In this document: in pieces, positions 15,962-24,638 of the stretch | Layout: every line of letters begins with the position of its first letter | How positions within the stretch are numbered: position 1 is the stretch's first letter | Origin: Chroogloeocystis siderophila 5.2 s.c.1 | GTDB taxonomy: Bacteria > Cyanobacteriota > Cyanobacteriia > Cyanobacteriales > Chroococcidiopsidaceae | Reading direction: 5' to 3' | Assembly: GCF_001904655.1 (NCBI RefSeq) | Contig: NZ_MRCC01000027.1 | Location: forward strand, 1 to 42,612 | DNA: 42,612 bases | The notes under the pieces: model-generated | Seen by the model: the letters and a program-made list of their open reading frames with translations, nothing else | What the model was told of the DNA's origin: nothing | Database searches by the model: none | Made by a program: the position numbers and the translations under genes

Positions 15962-16078
15962 TCGCGTTGCAACAGTGAGGCTGTTACCTTAATTTTAATT
16001 TATTGGACGCTTGGCGAATGAATTTGCCGAGCAACTTCCCGTAGGGTAGTCCACGCACTAGGCACACTTTGTTTGAAT

Positions 16079-16102
16079 AGCCCCGACTTTAGTCGGAAGG
16101 CG
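16079..16102. terminator. CCGACTTTAGTCGG hairpin
   Basis: CCGACT-TT-AGTCGG is a perfect six-base-pair palindrome a few bases after the end of the coiled-coil gene (minus strand). It may terminate that operon, but CCCCGACTTTAGTCGG is also a common cyanobacterial dispersed repeat word, so its role is uncertain. Confidence 0.35.
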
Positions 16103-16112
16103 TCTGTAATTT

Positions 16113-16499
16113 TTAGTTCCAATCGGCTTGCTGTGGAATTTGTCTAGCTTCGTATTTTAAGCGATCGCCTTCATCTTGAATTTCCGCAGCTAAAGCTTGA
16201 AGATCGTCAGCAACTGACATCATTACTTGTTGCTTTTGCTTAAGAAGCGCTAACTCATTGTCATAACTTCCCGCAACTTGATCAATTTCTGCAAAGAGTT
16301 CTTTGTATTCGTCGGGTGGATTCTCCAACCAACTCGTAAATTTTGTTTGATGTTGCTGTACGATTGCTAGCGCTTGTTCCCAAGAGGCTTTACAGCGCAT
16401 ATCTAGCGATTTAAGAACCTCATATTTTGTCTTAAGTTGCTTGATTGTACTAACTGCGGCGATCTCATAGACTGTGGCTTTGAGTTTTTGTAGATTCAT
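16113..16499 (-). CDS. Small helical protein of unknown function, second gene of a coiled-coil operon
   Basis: A 128-residue, largely helical and charged protein (MNLQKLKATVYEIAAVSTI at the start, LLKQKQQVMMSVADDLQALA near the end). No family is recognised, and there is no signal peptide or membrane segment. It starts four bases after the stop of the coiled-coil gene at 16504-17220, so the two are almost certainly one operon and probably interact. The segment WLENPPDEYKELFAEIDQVA is the only proline-containing turn. HIP1 sites and codon use look native. Confidence 0.7.
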   Translation of the reverse strand: MNLQKLKATVYEIAAVSTIKQLKTKYEVLKSLDMRCKASWEQALAIVQQHQTKFTSWLENPPDEYKELFAEIDQVAGSYDNELALLKQKQQVMMSVADDLQALAAEIQDEGDRLKYEARQIPQQADWN

Positions 16500-16503
16500 A
16501 TTT

Positions 16504-17220
16504 TTACCCCATTGTGGGTTCTGCTGATATCTTTTTTAATTTACGGAGAAATTGCTCGTTCGTTGCGCGCAGTTGTTCATTTTCTGCGGTTAAAGTCAAT
16601 ATTTGGCAATCTTTCTCCGCAAGTAAAGCTCGTGCTTCATCACGTTCCCTCTTGTATCTTTGCGTGTGTGCAACCCTTCCGCCTAAACTTTGATTGTTTC
16701 TAGCAAGCTTGTGGCTATGCTGTTCAACCGCATCGTACTGCTTCTTAAGTTGCTCTAACTCTTTTTGTAGTTCTTTTACGGCATTGTTGTTTTCAATCTC
16801 TAATCGTAGCGCTTCATTCTCTGTCAACAAAGAAGCCACGCGCGTTTCTAGCTGTCGCACTTCCTGATCTTTGCCGAAAAGTTTTTCTTGCAGTACTTTG
16901 ATAAGACGTAGTAGCTGAGATCTGTGTTGACTTATTTCTTGGTAAGAATGTTCAATCTCTTGAGCGCGATCGCGTAGACAACCCGCCCGATATTGAAGAA
17001 CCTGTGCTGTACACTCATATTTGATAATCGCAATTATGCGACTGCGTTCTGGTTCTGTTAGCTTTTGCACCTCAGCGCTTTGCCGCAGCAGGTCATAGTT
17101 AGTATATTCATGACGTAGTACTTGTGTTGGGATGTGTTCGGCGATCGCTGCGATTCTTTCGTGGTTTTTTAACTGAACTCTGTCGTGCCAATAATCGAAT
17201 AACGCTTTATTATCTAACAT
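16504..17220 (-). CDS. Long coiled-coil protein of unknown function
   Basis: A 238-residue protein. Residues 1-90 form a compact helical head (FDYWHDRVQLKNHERIAAIA, then LTEPERSRIIAIIKYECTAQ, with two Cys). Residues about 90-230 are a continuous heptad-rich coiled coil (QLETRVASLLTENEALRLEI, ELQKELEQLKKQYDAVEQ, LTAENEQLRATNEQFLRK). There is no membrane segment and no catalytic motif. It is the first gene of a two-gene operon with 16113-16499. A scaffold or cytoskeletal role is possible but not shown. The ATG at 17220 lacks an obvious ribosome site. Confidence 0.7.
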   Translation of the reverse strand: MLDNKALFDYWHDRVQLKNHERIAAIAEHIPTQVLRHEYTNYDLLRQSAEVQKLTEPERSRIIAIIKYECTAQVLQYRAGCLRDRAQEIEHSYQEISQHRSQLLRLIKVLQEKLFGKDQEVRQLETRVASLLTENEALRLEIENNNAVKELQKELEQLKKQYDAVEQHSHKLARNNQSLGGRVAHTQRYKRERDEARALLAEKDCQILTLTAENEQLRATNEQFLRKLKKISAEPTMG

Positions 17221-17359
17221 AAACTAACTTTTGTGCTGTTGCCTTTAATGCCACAGTACAAAAAAGTCATGTACAAGCGCACTATCTTAAATTTGCTTCA
17301 AGAAATCTTTATCGAGCTATGCAGGTCTCCTCAACTATTTTTCATATTCGAGCTTCAAA

Positions 17360-17431
17360 AGCTGGTGACAAGATTTGAACTTGCGACCGGCTGATTACAA
17401 ATCAGCTGCTCTACCACTGAGCTACACCAGC
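17360..17431 (-). tRNA. trnT: tRNA-Thr (UGU anticodon)
   Basis: The minus strand folds as a full 72-base cloverleaf. The acceptor GCTGGTG pairs with CACCAGC. The D arm is GCTC-AGTGGTA-GAGC. The anticodon arm CTGAT-TTGTAAT-CAG presents TGT. The T arm is GCAAG-TTCAAAT-CTTGT. No CCA is encoded, and the discriminator is T, as is usual for tRNA-Thr. The TGT anticodon reads ACA and wobble-related threonine codons. Confidence 0.95.
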
Positions 17432-17515
17432 ACAATAATTAAATATAGCAAACATAGAGGCATTGGATCAAGACTTTTCTCAAAGCCAAGTGGATGAGCA
17501 TAATTAAATATCACT

Positions 17516-17556
17516 CTTGTTAAGTTGGGTAATTGGTAATGGCTAATGGAAAGTTA
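17516..17556 (+). repeat. Interspersed degenerate repeat (GTTAAGTTGGGTAAT family), copy 2
   Basis: CTTGTTAAGTTGGGTAATTG, then GTAATGGCTAATGGAAAGTT closely matches the reverse complement of 9298-9337. It lies between the tRNA gene and argF. The remainder of 17432-17718 shows no gene. Confidence 0.6.
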
Positions 17557-17718
17557 CTCAATATTCTTACTAATCACCAGTGACCAACCTTTTAATTATG
17601 TTTATTTTCACTCATTTACTGATTGTTACAAAACGACTATCTATTCACTGGGCTAACTGAAAAAAATCTGGTACGGTTTATCTTTATCAGGTAAACGCAG
17701 GTAATATCCAGGATTGGC

Positions 17719-18636
17719 ATGGCAGCATTCACAGGACGCGATTTATTAAGCTTGGCTGACTTAGACGCAGATGAAGTGAAACAGTTGTTGCAACTTGCAG
17801 CAGAATTAAAAGCGGGAAAGCAACTGCACTGTAATCAAGTCCTAGGATTGCTGTTTTACAAAGCTTCGACGCGCACGCGGGTGAGTTTTTCTGTCGCGAT
17901 GTATCAACTCGGCGGACAAGTGATTGATTTGAATCCGGATGTCACTCAAGTCAGTCGCGGCGAACCTGTAGAAGATACCGCACGAGTTTTGGATCGGTAT
18001 TTGGATATTTTGGCAATTCGCACGTTTGAACAGCAGCAACTTGAAACTTTTGCGCGCTACGCCAAAATTCCGGTAATTAATGCGTTGAGTGACTTAGAGC
18101 ATCCCTGTCAAATATTAGCCGATTTATTAACCGTTCAAGAGTGTTTTGGTAATTTAGAGGGATTGACGTTGACGTATGTCGGTGATGGTAATAACGTAGC
18201 GCACTCGCTGATGTTAGGTTGTGCATTGGTAGGAATGAATGTCCGCGTTGCAACACCTGCGGAATTTGCACCAGATGCTAAAGTTGTCGCGCAAGCGCAA
18301 GCGATCGCCCAAAACAAAACCGAAGTCACTGTCACCCAAGATCCTGAAGCTGCGGCAAAAGGGGCGGCAGTATTATACACTGATGTGTGGGCAAGTATGG
18401 GGCAAGAATCGCAAGCAACTTCAAGAATTCCTGTCTTTCAGCCATATCAGATTAACGAACAATTATTAAGTCTTGCTGATGCTGAAGCGATCGTTTTGCA
18501 CTGCTTACCAGCGCATCGCGGTGAAGAAATTACAGATGGTGTCATCGAAGGTTCTCAATCACGCGTGTGGGATCAAGCAGAAAATCGACTTCATGCACAA
18601 AAGGCTTTGTTAGCAAGTTTGTTGGGTGTAGAGTGA
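17719..18636 (+). CDS. argF: Ornithine carbamoyltransferase
   Basis: A 305-residue enzyme of arginine biosynthesis that makes citrulline from ornithine and carbamoyl phosphate. The carbamoyl-phosphate loop STRTR is at residues 50-54, HPCQ is near 134-137, and the ornithine-binding/catalytic block HCLPAHRGEEI is near 259-269. DVWASMGQE supplies the SMG ornithine loop. The length is the usual one. ATG 17719 gives the expected start of a catabolic/anabolic OTC. It stands alone, with no other arg genes nearby. Confidence 0.95.
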   Translation: MAAFTGRDLLSLADLDADEVKQLLQLAAELKAGKQLHCNQVLGLLFYKASTRTRVSFSVAMYQLGGQVIDLNPDVTQVSRGEPVEDTARVLDRYLDILAIRTFEQQQLETFARYAKIPVINALSDLEHPCQILADLLTVQECFGNLEGLTLTYVGDGNNVAHSLMLGCALVGMNVRVATPAEFAPDAKVVAQAQAIAQNKTEVTVTQDPEAAAKGAAVLYTDVWASMGQESQATSRIPVFQPYQINEQLLSLADAEAIVLHCLPAHRGEEITDGVIEGSQSRVWDQAENRLHAQKALLASLLGVE

Positions 18637-18741
18637 GAGTGCTTCTGATTCAAGGCTGATCTTTGAGGAAGCAGAGGAAGCAGGCTTGATATCTAAAAAA
18701 GTTAGAAATTTGAAAGCAGCACACTGGGAAAATATTGCTGT

Positions 18742-19111
18742 TTAATTTGACAATTTTGCCCATTCTTCAGGAAGCATATTTGCTACAATCTCGAAGCTAC
18801 TACCGTTTGGTCTAAGGATATAAGCAACGCCTTGCGGTTCGGGATAAATTCCTGTTGCGGCATCAAAAATATTGTCGTGACCGACAATAACTGTTACGCA
18901 GCGCATTAAGTAACTCTGCGCCACTGAGTCTATCTTGAAAAGTTGATTGTTGATAGCCCTCGCCACCTGTTGCCGTTGCTACTGTGGAATTGGGCGTTTG
19001 CGCTTCGTTTGCTTGTGGACTACTAGGAGTATTCGTATTACAGGCATTCATCGTCGTCGCAACAAGTCCAAGAGCTAAAAATAGCTCTACCGCCTTGGAT
19101 TGCTTGTTCAT
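18742..19111 (-). pseudogene. Small lipoprotein gene split by a frameshift
   Basis: The first frame (from ATG 19111) encodes a lipoprotein-type signal with lipobox TTMNAC at residues 19-24 and a low-complexity linker (NTNTPSSPQANEAQTPNS), continuing to about STFQDRLSGAELLNALRN. The natural continuation lies one frame over: VTVIVGHDNIFDAATGIYPE, then PQGVAYILRPNGSSFEIVAN and MLPEEWAKL, ending at TAA 18742-18744. A single-base change near 18890-18920 would rejoin them. No family is recognised. It could be a genuine pseudogene or a sequencing error in an otherwise intact gene of about 122 codons. Confidence 0.6.
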
Positions 19112-19342
19112 AGTACTTGAGAAGAGTTAGCAAAAATTTTCTAGAAATTTAGGTTATTCTAAATTAGAAAGATTCTCAATAAGTCATCACAGAAATTGAT
19201 ACAATTTTAATTATTTTATGCTGTGATATTTATTTGTAGCAACCTTAAAATAAATGAGTGTGAGTAAATACAGTGATCGCACGGCTGTAAACTTCTCAAA
19301 AAATTATTTTTTCACTATTTTTGCTATTCGGGGCAATTATGT

Positions 19343-19356
19343 AGTACGAATGTTCT
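19343..19356 (+). promoter_or_regulatory. LexA box upstream of lexA
   Basis: AGTACGAATGTTCT matches the published Anabaena/cyanobacterial LexA box consensus RGTACNNNDGTWCB at every defined position, and lies about 31-47 bases before the lexA ATG. It predicts autorepression of lexA. Confidence 0.75.
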
Positions 19357-19389
19357 TATAGACCTTTGTATTTTGGCTTCCGAATTATG

Positions 19390-19995
19390 ATGGAACCTCT
19401 CACCGAAGCGCAACAAGAATTATATGACTGGTTAACCGAGTATATTCGCCAACACCAGCATTCGCCTTCGATTCGCCAGATGATGCAGGCGATGAATTTG
19501 AAATCTCCCGCGCCAATTCAAAGCCGTTTGGAACATTTACGCTTTAAAGGCTATATTGAATGGACAGAAGGTAAGGCAAGAACAATTCGCATACTCAACC
19601 GCGCGCAACAAAGTGTTCCTGTTTTGGGTGCGATCGCCGCAGGTGGTTTACTTGAACCTTTCACGGATACTGTCGAACAATTGGATTTTTCGCACTTATT
19701 TTTACCGCCGCATACGTATGCTTTGCGCGTAGTTGGTGACAGTATGATTGAAGATCTCATTACCGAGGGTGACTTGGTGATTATGCGCCCAGTATCCGAA
19801 CCAGAAAAACTGCGCAATGGCACAATTGTCGCGGCGCGAGTAGACGGATACGGTACAACATTAAAACGATTTTACCGGCGCGGCGATCGCGTCACGCTTA
19901 AACCCGCAAATGCTAAATATAGACCGATTGAAGTGGCGGCGACACAAGTACAAGTACAAGGTCTTCTTGTTGGCGTTTGGCGCGATTATAACTAA
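19390..19995 (+). CDS. lexA: LexA repressor (S24 self-cleaving family)
   Basis: A 201-residue repressor. The N-terminal winged helix begins MEPLTEAQQELYDWLTEYIR and contains SPSIRQMMQAMNLKSPAPIQ. The C-terminal protease domain is intact: a cleavable Ala84-Gly85 in GAIAAGGLLEPF, nucleophile Ser118 in VVGDSMIEDLI and general base Lys159 in TTLKRFYRRGD. So autocleavage is possible, unlike some cyanobacterial LexA proteins lacking these residues. Starts at 19366 (TTG) or 19387 (ATG) also exist; 19390 is chosen because cyanobacterial orthologs begin at this ME-L-T-x-AQ. A perfect LexA box lies just upstream. In cyanobacteria LexA has been linked to DNA damage and to carbon or redox genes. Confidence 0.93.
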   Translation: MEPLTEAQQELYDWLTEYIRQHQHSPSIRQMMQAMNLKSPAPIQSRLEHLRFKGYIEWTEGKARTIRILNRAQQSVPVLGAIAAGGLLEPFTDTVEQLDFSHLFLPPHTYALRVVGDSMIEDLITEGDLVIMRPVSEPEKLRNGTIVAARVDGYGTTLKRFYRRGDRVTLKPANAKYRPIEVAATQVQVQGLLVGVWRDYN

Positions 19996-20000
19996 GTAGA

Positions 20001-20028
20001 GGTCAGGGATCAGGGGTCGGAGGTCAGC
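20001..20028. repeat. Heptamer-type GGTCAGG/GGATCAG short repeats
   Basis: GGTCAGGGATCAGGGGTCGG followed by AGGTCAG sits just after lexA. Similar runs occur at about 24084-24117, 36347-36374 (opposite orientation) and 40868-40902. These resemble the short tandemly repeated heptanucleotides known from cyanobacteria. Confidence 0.5.
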
Positions 20029-20146
20029 GTTAAAAGCGCATTGAGGCAATAACTCTGTGCTTCCGCTCGATTGCTATGGTTAAACAGAGATTTTGTATTT
20101 ATTAATACTATGCAAGTCAATAATATTACTGTACACTTAAGGAAAG

Positions 20147-21688
20147 TTGGAAGTCGCTGAAAGTTTGGGGTTGCATCAGATGTATTTACAACAATCTCTT
20201 GATAAAACCTATGCGAAGCGATATTCCGACTTTCTGCGCGAGCGCAACCGACTGCGATTAGTCGTCGCCGCAGAAAACAAAAGCGACTATCAAGTTAATC
20301 AGATATTGCCTGGGTGTCCGCTTATACCAGCAACAATTCACCTACGTCCGTATCAGCGTCAAGCTGTCGCCAGTTGGTTTGCGAATAATGGTAGAGGGAC
20401 GTTGAAAATGGCAACGGGTAGCGGTAAGACAATTACGGCGCTGTCTATCGCTGCTGAACTTTATCAAAAAATTGGTTTGCAAGTTGTGCTTATTGTCTGT
20501 CCATATCAGCATTTAGTGACACAATGGGCAAAAGAATGCGAGAAGTTTAATCTACAGCCAGTGTTAGCTTTTGAAAACTTGCGTAGTTGGCATTCTACAC
20601 TATCAACGCAGCTATATAACGTGCGTTCTGGTAATCAACGGTTTTTGAGTGTGATTACAACAAATTCGACGCTCATCAGTGATAGTTTTCAATCGCAATT
20701 GCGATATTTTCCTGAGAAAACATTAATTGTGGGAGACGAAGCGCACAACTTAGGCGCACCAAGATTAGAAGAATGTTTACCGCGCAACATCGGTTTACGC
20801 TTGGCGCTTTCTGCAACGCCGGAAAGGTATTTTGATGATGTGGGAACGCAATCTTTATTTGATTATTTTGGTTCAGTTTTACAACCAGAGTTTACTTTAA
20901 AAAATGCGATCGCCCAAGGTGCTTTGGTACATTATCTTTACTATCCGATTTTGGTAGAACTAACTCATGCAGAAAGTTTAGCTTACGCGAAGTTAACCAA
21001 AAAAATTGGACGCGCATTATTATGGCAACAACGCGACAACGTTGCGATAGAGAATTTAGATTATGAAGACTTAACGCCATTACTGGTGCAACGCGCAAGG
21101 TTAATTGGTGCGGCGGAAAACAAGTTAAACGCTTTGCGCGATTTGATGAGGAGTCGGCGCGAAACGACGCATACGCTATTTTATTGCGGCGATGGTACGC
21201 AAGAAAACCGGCGATCGCGATCGGCAAACGATCAACTTGAAGCTGTCTCGAGAATCTTAGGCTTAGAACTTGGTTATCGAGTCAGTACCTACACCGCCCA
21301 AACACCGCTATCAGAACGCGAAAAGTTACGTCATCAGTTTGAAACTGGGGAGTTGCAAGGTTTAGTAGCAATTCGCTGTTTAGATGAAGGTGTGGATATT
21401 CCAGCAATTCAAACGGCAGTGATTTTGGCAAGTTCGGGAAATCCTCGGCAATTTATTCAGCGTCGAGGGCGAGTTTTGCGCCCGCATCCAGGCAAAGAAC
21501 GTGCCACAATTTTTGACATGATTGTTTTACCGCCAGAGTTGGATCGCGAAACTTTAGAAGTTGAACGCAATCTCTTACGCAAAGAGTTACGGCGGTTTGT
21601 CGAGTTTGCCGATTTGGCGGATAATGCAGGGGAAGCCAGGCTGAAATTGTTAGACTTGCAAAAAAGATACGGTTTGTTGGATTTTTAG
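20147..21688 (+). CDS. DEAD/DEAH-box superfamily 2 helicase
   Basis: A 513-residue (TTG start) or 502-residue (ATG 20180) SF2 helicase. A Q-like motif LRPYQRQAVASWF near 67-79 precedes Walker A ATGSGKT (89-95), motif Ia-like CPYQHLVTQWAKEC, DEAH at 197-200, SAT in LSATPERYFDD near 222, and the second RecA domain with STYTAQTPLSEREKLRHQFE, VAIRCLDEGVDIP and motif VI FIQRRGRVLRP. The order matches XPB/SSL2-type DNA helicases. The TTG has AAGG four bases upstream; the first 60 residues look like a trimmed accessory domain. It lies about 150 bases after lexA with repeats between, so co-transcription is uncertain. Confidence 0.85.
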   Translation: MEVAESLGLHQMYLQQSLDKTYAKRYSDFLRERNRLRLVVAAENKSDYQVNQILPGCPLIPATIHLRPYQRQAVASWFANNGRGTLKMATGSGKTITALSIAAELYQKIGLQVVLIVCPYQHLVTQWAKECEKFNLQPVLAFENLRSWHSTLSTQLYNVRSGNQRFLSVITTNSTLISDSFQSQLRYFPEKTLIVGDEAHNLGAPRLEECLPRNIGLRLALSATPERYFDDVGTQSLFDYFGSVLQPEFTLKNAIAQGALVHYLYYPILVELTHAESLAYAKLTKKIGRALLWQQRDNVAIENLDYEDLTPLLVQRARLIGAAENKLNALRDLMRSRRETTHTLFYCGDGTQENRRSRSANDQLEAVSRILGLELGYRVSTYTAQTPLSEREKLRHQFETGELQGLVAIRCLDEGVDIPAIQTAVILASSGNPRQFIQRRGRVLRPHPGKERATIFDMIVLPPELDRETLEVERNLLRKELRRFVEFADLADNAGEARLKLLDLQKRYGLLDF

Positions 21689-21780
21689 GAAGCATTACAA
21701 TTATAGATATCCTTTGACTTCCTTCGGGGCTACTTAAACGAAGTTGACGAGCGCACACTGTGCGTAAGAGTTTTATGAGT

Positions 21781-21802
21781 AAGTCCACGGGGGTGGACTT
21801 TG
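21781..21802. terminator. AAGTCCAC/GTGGACTT hairpin
   Basis: An eight-base-pair perfect stem with a GGGG loop is followed by TTGTTTATT, about 90 bases after the helicase stop. It is a plausible terminator for the helicase transcript; the same palindrome type also occurs as a dispersed repeat in cyanobacteria. Confidence 0.5.
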
Positions 21803-21965
21803 TTTATTGAGTAGCGAATTTATCCGCAATTCCTCTCTAAAATTGGAGGGCTAGTTATATTTCAACTTAGCAATTGTAAAAAGAGACTGCGGCGATTTTA
21901 AAGTTAATAGAACGCTTGTCCCCTTAGAATCTTATATTGGAATTACTGCTGATTCTTAAATTGTT

Positions 21966-23150
21966 GTGAAAGCGATTACTCTTCTTGGCTCCACTGGCTC
22001 TATCGGTACGCAAACCCTCGATATTGTAGCGCAGTATCCCGATCAATTTCGGATTGTGGGTTTGGCAGCTGGGCGTAATGTAGAAATGCTTGCGGCTCAG
22101 ATTCGACAGTTTCGACCAAGTATCGTTGCAATTTGTGTGGAAGACAAACTGCCCGAACTCAAAGAAGCGATCGCCGATCTGGATCCACAACCAATTTTGC
22201 TCGCGGGTGAAGCTGGAATCGTTGAAGTAGCGCGTTATGGTGAAGCGGAAACTGTTGTGACAGGAATTGTCGGCTGTGCGGGCTTATTACCAACAATTGC
22301 AGCGATTGAAGCGGGTAAAGATATCGCTTTAGCTAACAAAGAAACGCTGATTGCAGGTGGTCCGGTTGTGCTACCGTTAATCGAGAAATACGATGTAAAA
22401 GTATTACCAGCAGACTCCGAACATTCCGCAATTTTTCAATGTCTTCAAGGTGTACCTGATAAAGGATTGCGGCGGATTTTACTCACAGCCTCTGGTGGTG
22501 CTTTTCGCGATCTGCCTGTGGAGAAGTTAGCGCAAGTTAAAATTGCAGATGCCTTAAAACATCCTAACTGGTCAATGGGTAAAAAAATTACGATTGACTC
22601 GGCGACGTTGATGAATAAGGGCTTGGAAGTTATTGAGGCGCATTTTCTCTTTGGGCTTGACTATGATCGCATCGATATTGTCATCCATCCGCAAAGTATT
22701 ATTCACTCGTTGATTGAACTGCAAGATACTTCAGTGTTAGCGCAGTTAGGATGGGCGGATATGCGTTTACCGTTGTTGTATGCATTATCGTATCCTGAAC
22801 GCATTTATACAAACTGGGAACCTCTCGACTTGGTAAAGGCAGGGAATTTGACGTTTAAAGCCCCCGACCACCAGAAATATCCTTGTATGCAACTTGCTTA
22901 CGCAGCAGGTAAAGCTGGCGGATCAATGCCAGCAGTATTGAACGCAGCTAACGAACAAGCGGTAGCATTATTTTTAGAAGAGAAAATTCGCTTTTTAGAT
23001 ATTCCTCGGTGTATTGAACAAGTGTGCGATCGCCATACCGCAGATAATTGTACAAATCCATTGCTAGAGGACATTGTGAACGCGGATCGTTGGGCAAGAC
23101 AAGAAGCGATCGCTGTTTGTGAAGCGTTGGATAGTAGGATGGTTCGTTAG
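21966..23150 (+). CDS. dxr: 1-deoxy-D-xylulose-5-phosphate reductoisomerase
   Basis: A 394-residue enzyme of the MEP isoprenoid pathway that converts DXP to MEP with NADPH. The dinucleotide motif [12 protein letters not shown] is at residues 7-18. [22 protein letters not shown] (metal ligands Asp and Glu), [10 protein letters not shown], and [17 protein letters not shown] (including the third metal-site acidic residues) follow. [12 protein letters not shown] and [10 protein letters not shown] mark the C-terminal part. The start is GTG at 21966, with no in-frame upstream alternative that improves the family alignment. It stands alone. The length matches the family. Confidence 0.95.
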   Translation: MKAITLLGSTGSIGTQTLDIVAQYPDQFRIVGLAAGRNVEMLAAQIRQFRPSIVAICVEDKLPELKEAIADLDPQPILLAGEAGIVEVARYGEAETVVTGIVGCAGLLPTIAAIEAGKDIALANKETLIAGGPVVLPLIEKYDVKVLPADSEHSAIFQCLQGVPDKGLRRILLTASGGAFRDLPVEKLAQVKIADALKHPNWSMGKKITIDSATLMNKGLEVIEAHFLFGLDYDRIDIVIHPQSIIHSLIELQDTSVLAQLGWADMRLPLLYALSYPERIYTNWEPLDLVKAGNLTFKAPDHQKYPCMQLAYAAGKAGGSMPAVLNAANEQAVALFLEEKIRFLDIPRCIEQVCDRHTADNCTNPLLEDIVNADRWARQEAIAVCEALDSRMVR

Positions 23151-23159
23151 CTTCAATAG

Positions 23160-23540
23160 GAAGATTTTTGCTTCATAAATCCACGCTAGTTGCTCAACGC
23201 GAGGAATCCCCCAATCTTAGGGGACTTCCGAGCCGGCTCTGCTTCAAAGTCCCCCTGGGATTATGCAGGGCTGATACATTGACAGAAGGAAAAAAGCCTT
23301 TGGAGAGCATGCGCCAGTTATCGAATCGCAGCGGTCAGCAAGGCAAACCACTGCGGGCGCCACAAGTTGAGGGACTTCCGAGCGGAGGATAGTTGCCAAG
23401 ACCTGCACACAAGGGCGTGCTGTCCTCCTGGAGAACCAGTTTCTTCAGCCAAGGCCAGCGTCGCGGTGCCAAAGTTCACGAAGGAGACGAACCGGCGGTG
23501 CAGGCGCAGGCAGCGAACCGATTCTTTTCCTCTACCTAAA
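23160..23540. repeat. GC-rich dispersed repeat region containing a 56-bp exact repeat
   Basis: Between dxr and the next gene lies a GC-rich stretch unlike its surroundings. Positions 23250-23305 recur without a mismatch at 42557-42612, the right edge of the window. It holds several self-complementary words: CCCC-CAATCTTA-GGGG at about 23208-23223, and a repeated GGGACTTCCGAGC at 23220 and 23372. Two small reading frames (23168-23392 and 23367-23558) have no family resemblance and are probably chance. A multi-copy non-coding element is the simplest reading. Confidence 0.55.
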
Positions 23541-23747
23541 GTGATGAAAGATGGGTAACTCTGACTCCTGACCTCTACTATATTTAAAGATCGTACATTT
23601 TTGAGGTGAAATAGTGCATCTGTACTCTTATGCAATTTTACTTATCACTAACTTGGCGTTACATTAAAGGCTGAGGCGTTTGATATTACTTTAAAATCTA
23701 AATAAAGCTTGATTAGTTGCAAGCTAGTGTTTACAAGCCGAGTTACA

Positions 23748-24077
23748 ATGTCAGAGCCAATTCCACCGATTACTCTGCCTCCAGCAGAAAACCCGCAAAC
23801 TGAAGGCGAGTGGCTACAACACGTTTTACAGCGGTGGCTTGATGAAGAGTTTCTTCCTGAACCAGGAAATCACCAAATTGCACAACGCGCAGCCCAAATC
23901 TTTGTTCGGCAAAGAATGGAAGGCGAAAACGATTTAGGTTCGCTGGTGCTTGCGATTGTGACTGAAATGCAAGCTTTTGATTTTTCGCAAAGTTTTTATG
24001 GCGAATTTGCGATCGCCAATGCAGTTAGTGACTTACTTTTAGATAGTTTAGGTATTGATCGCTGTTGTGGTCAATAA
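23748..24077 (+). CDS. Small conserved acidic protein of unknown function
   Basis: A 109-residue soluble protein starting MSEPIPPITLPPAENPQTEG, then WLQHVLQRWLDEEFLPEPG, QIAQRAAQIFVRQRMEGEND and FAIANAVSDLLLDSLGIDRC. It is proline-rich at the N-terminus and otherwise helical, with no signal peptide or known motif. It resembles proteins found across cyanobacteria whose function is not assigned. A TTG at 23709 would extend it by 13 residues, but the extension is not similar in character, so the ATG at 23748 is chosen. It converges on rpsN. Confidence 0.75.
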   Translation: MSEPIPPITLPPAENPQTEGEWLQHVLQRWLDEEFLPEPGNHQIAQRAAQIFVRQRMEGENDLGSLVLAIVTEMQAFDFSQSFYGEFAIANAVSDLLLDSLGIDRCCGQ

Positions 24078-24083
24078 AGAAGA

Positions 24084-24117
24084 GGTCGGGAATCGGGGAT
24101 CAGAGTCGGGGATTAAG
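24084..24117. repeat. GGTCGGGAATCGGGGATCAG heptamer-type repeat
   Basis: Tandem degenerate heptamers (GGGAATC, GGGGATC, GGGGATT) occupy the gap between the small protein gene and rpsN. They belong to the same style as 20001-20028 and 40868-40902. Confidence 0.5.
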
Positions 24118-24180
24118 AAAGAAGATTTTCTACCCTTAACCCTTCTCACACACTTGTCATTCCCCGTTGCTCTTTTGCTA

Positions 24181-24483
24181 TTACCAGCTAGATTTGACAA
24201 CTCCAGGAAGTAATCCTTGGTGTGCCCATTCGCGCAATACGTGGCGAGATAGACCAAAATCCCGATAGACTCCTCTAGGACGCCCCGTAACCCAGCAGCG
24301 GTTATGCAAGCGTGTTGGTGCGCTATTGCGTGGTAGCTGTTGAATTTGGCGATGAATTTCTAACTTCTCGCGTTGTGAAGTTGCTTGTTCAAACTGCTCA
24401 ATTAACGCTTCTCGCTTTTGCGCATACTTTGTTACAAGTTTCTGGCGCTTTTTCTCGCGCTCAATCATACTTTTTTTAGCCAT
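24181..24483 (-). CDS. rpsN: 30S ribosomal protein S14
   Basis: A 100-residue S14 of the long, zinc-independent type ([20 protein letters not shown] at the N-terminus; [20 protein letters not shown] and [20 protein letters not shown] at the C-terminus). It lacks the CxxC pairs of the short zinc form. In cyanobacteria and chloroplasts rpsN is often outside the main ribosomal operon, as here. The start ATG and C-terminal LPGVVKSSW are standard. Confidence 0.97.
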   Translation of the reverse strand: MAKKSMIEREKKRQKLVTKYAQKREALIEQFEQATSQREKLEIHRQIQQLPRNSAPTRLHNRCWVTGRPRGVYRDFGLSRHVLREWAHQGLLPGVVKSSW

Positions 24484-24638
24484 GTACAGTTTCCTGAATT
24501 AAAGACACCATTCTCTATTCTAACTTTTTGCAGCGGATTGACAACAATTCAAGTAGCAATTCGGAACGCATTCATCAAGTTAATTCAATGATTACTGGCG
24601 ATTTGAGTATACCAACTGCATTAAATTAATTATTGATC

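Noticed and set aside
18077-18380. Antisense frames within argF
   Set aside because: The argF frame carries all catalytic motifs; these are shadows.
23168-23558. Two small frames in the repeat-rich gap after dxr
   Set aside because: They fall within a dispersed GC-rich repeat and show no recognisable protein features.
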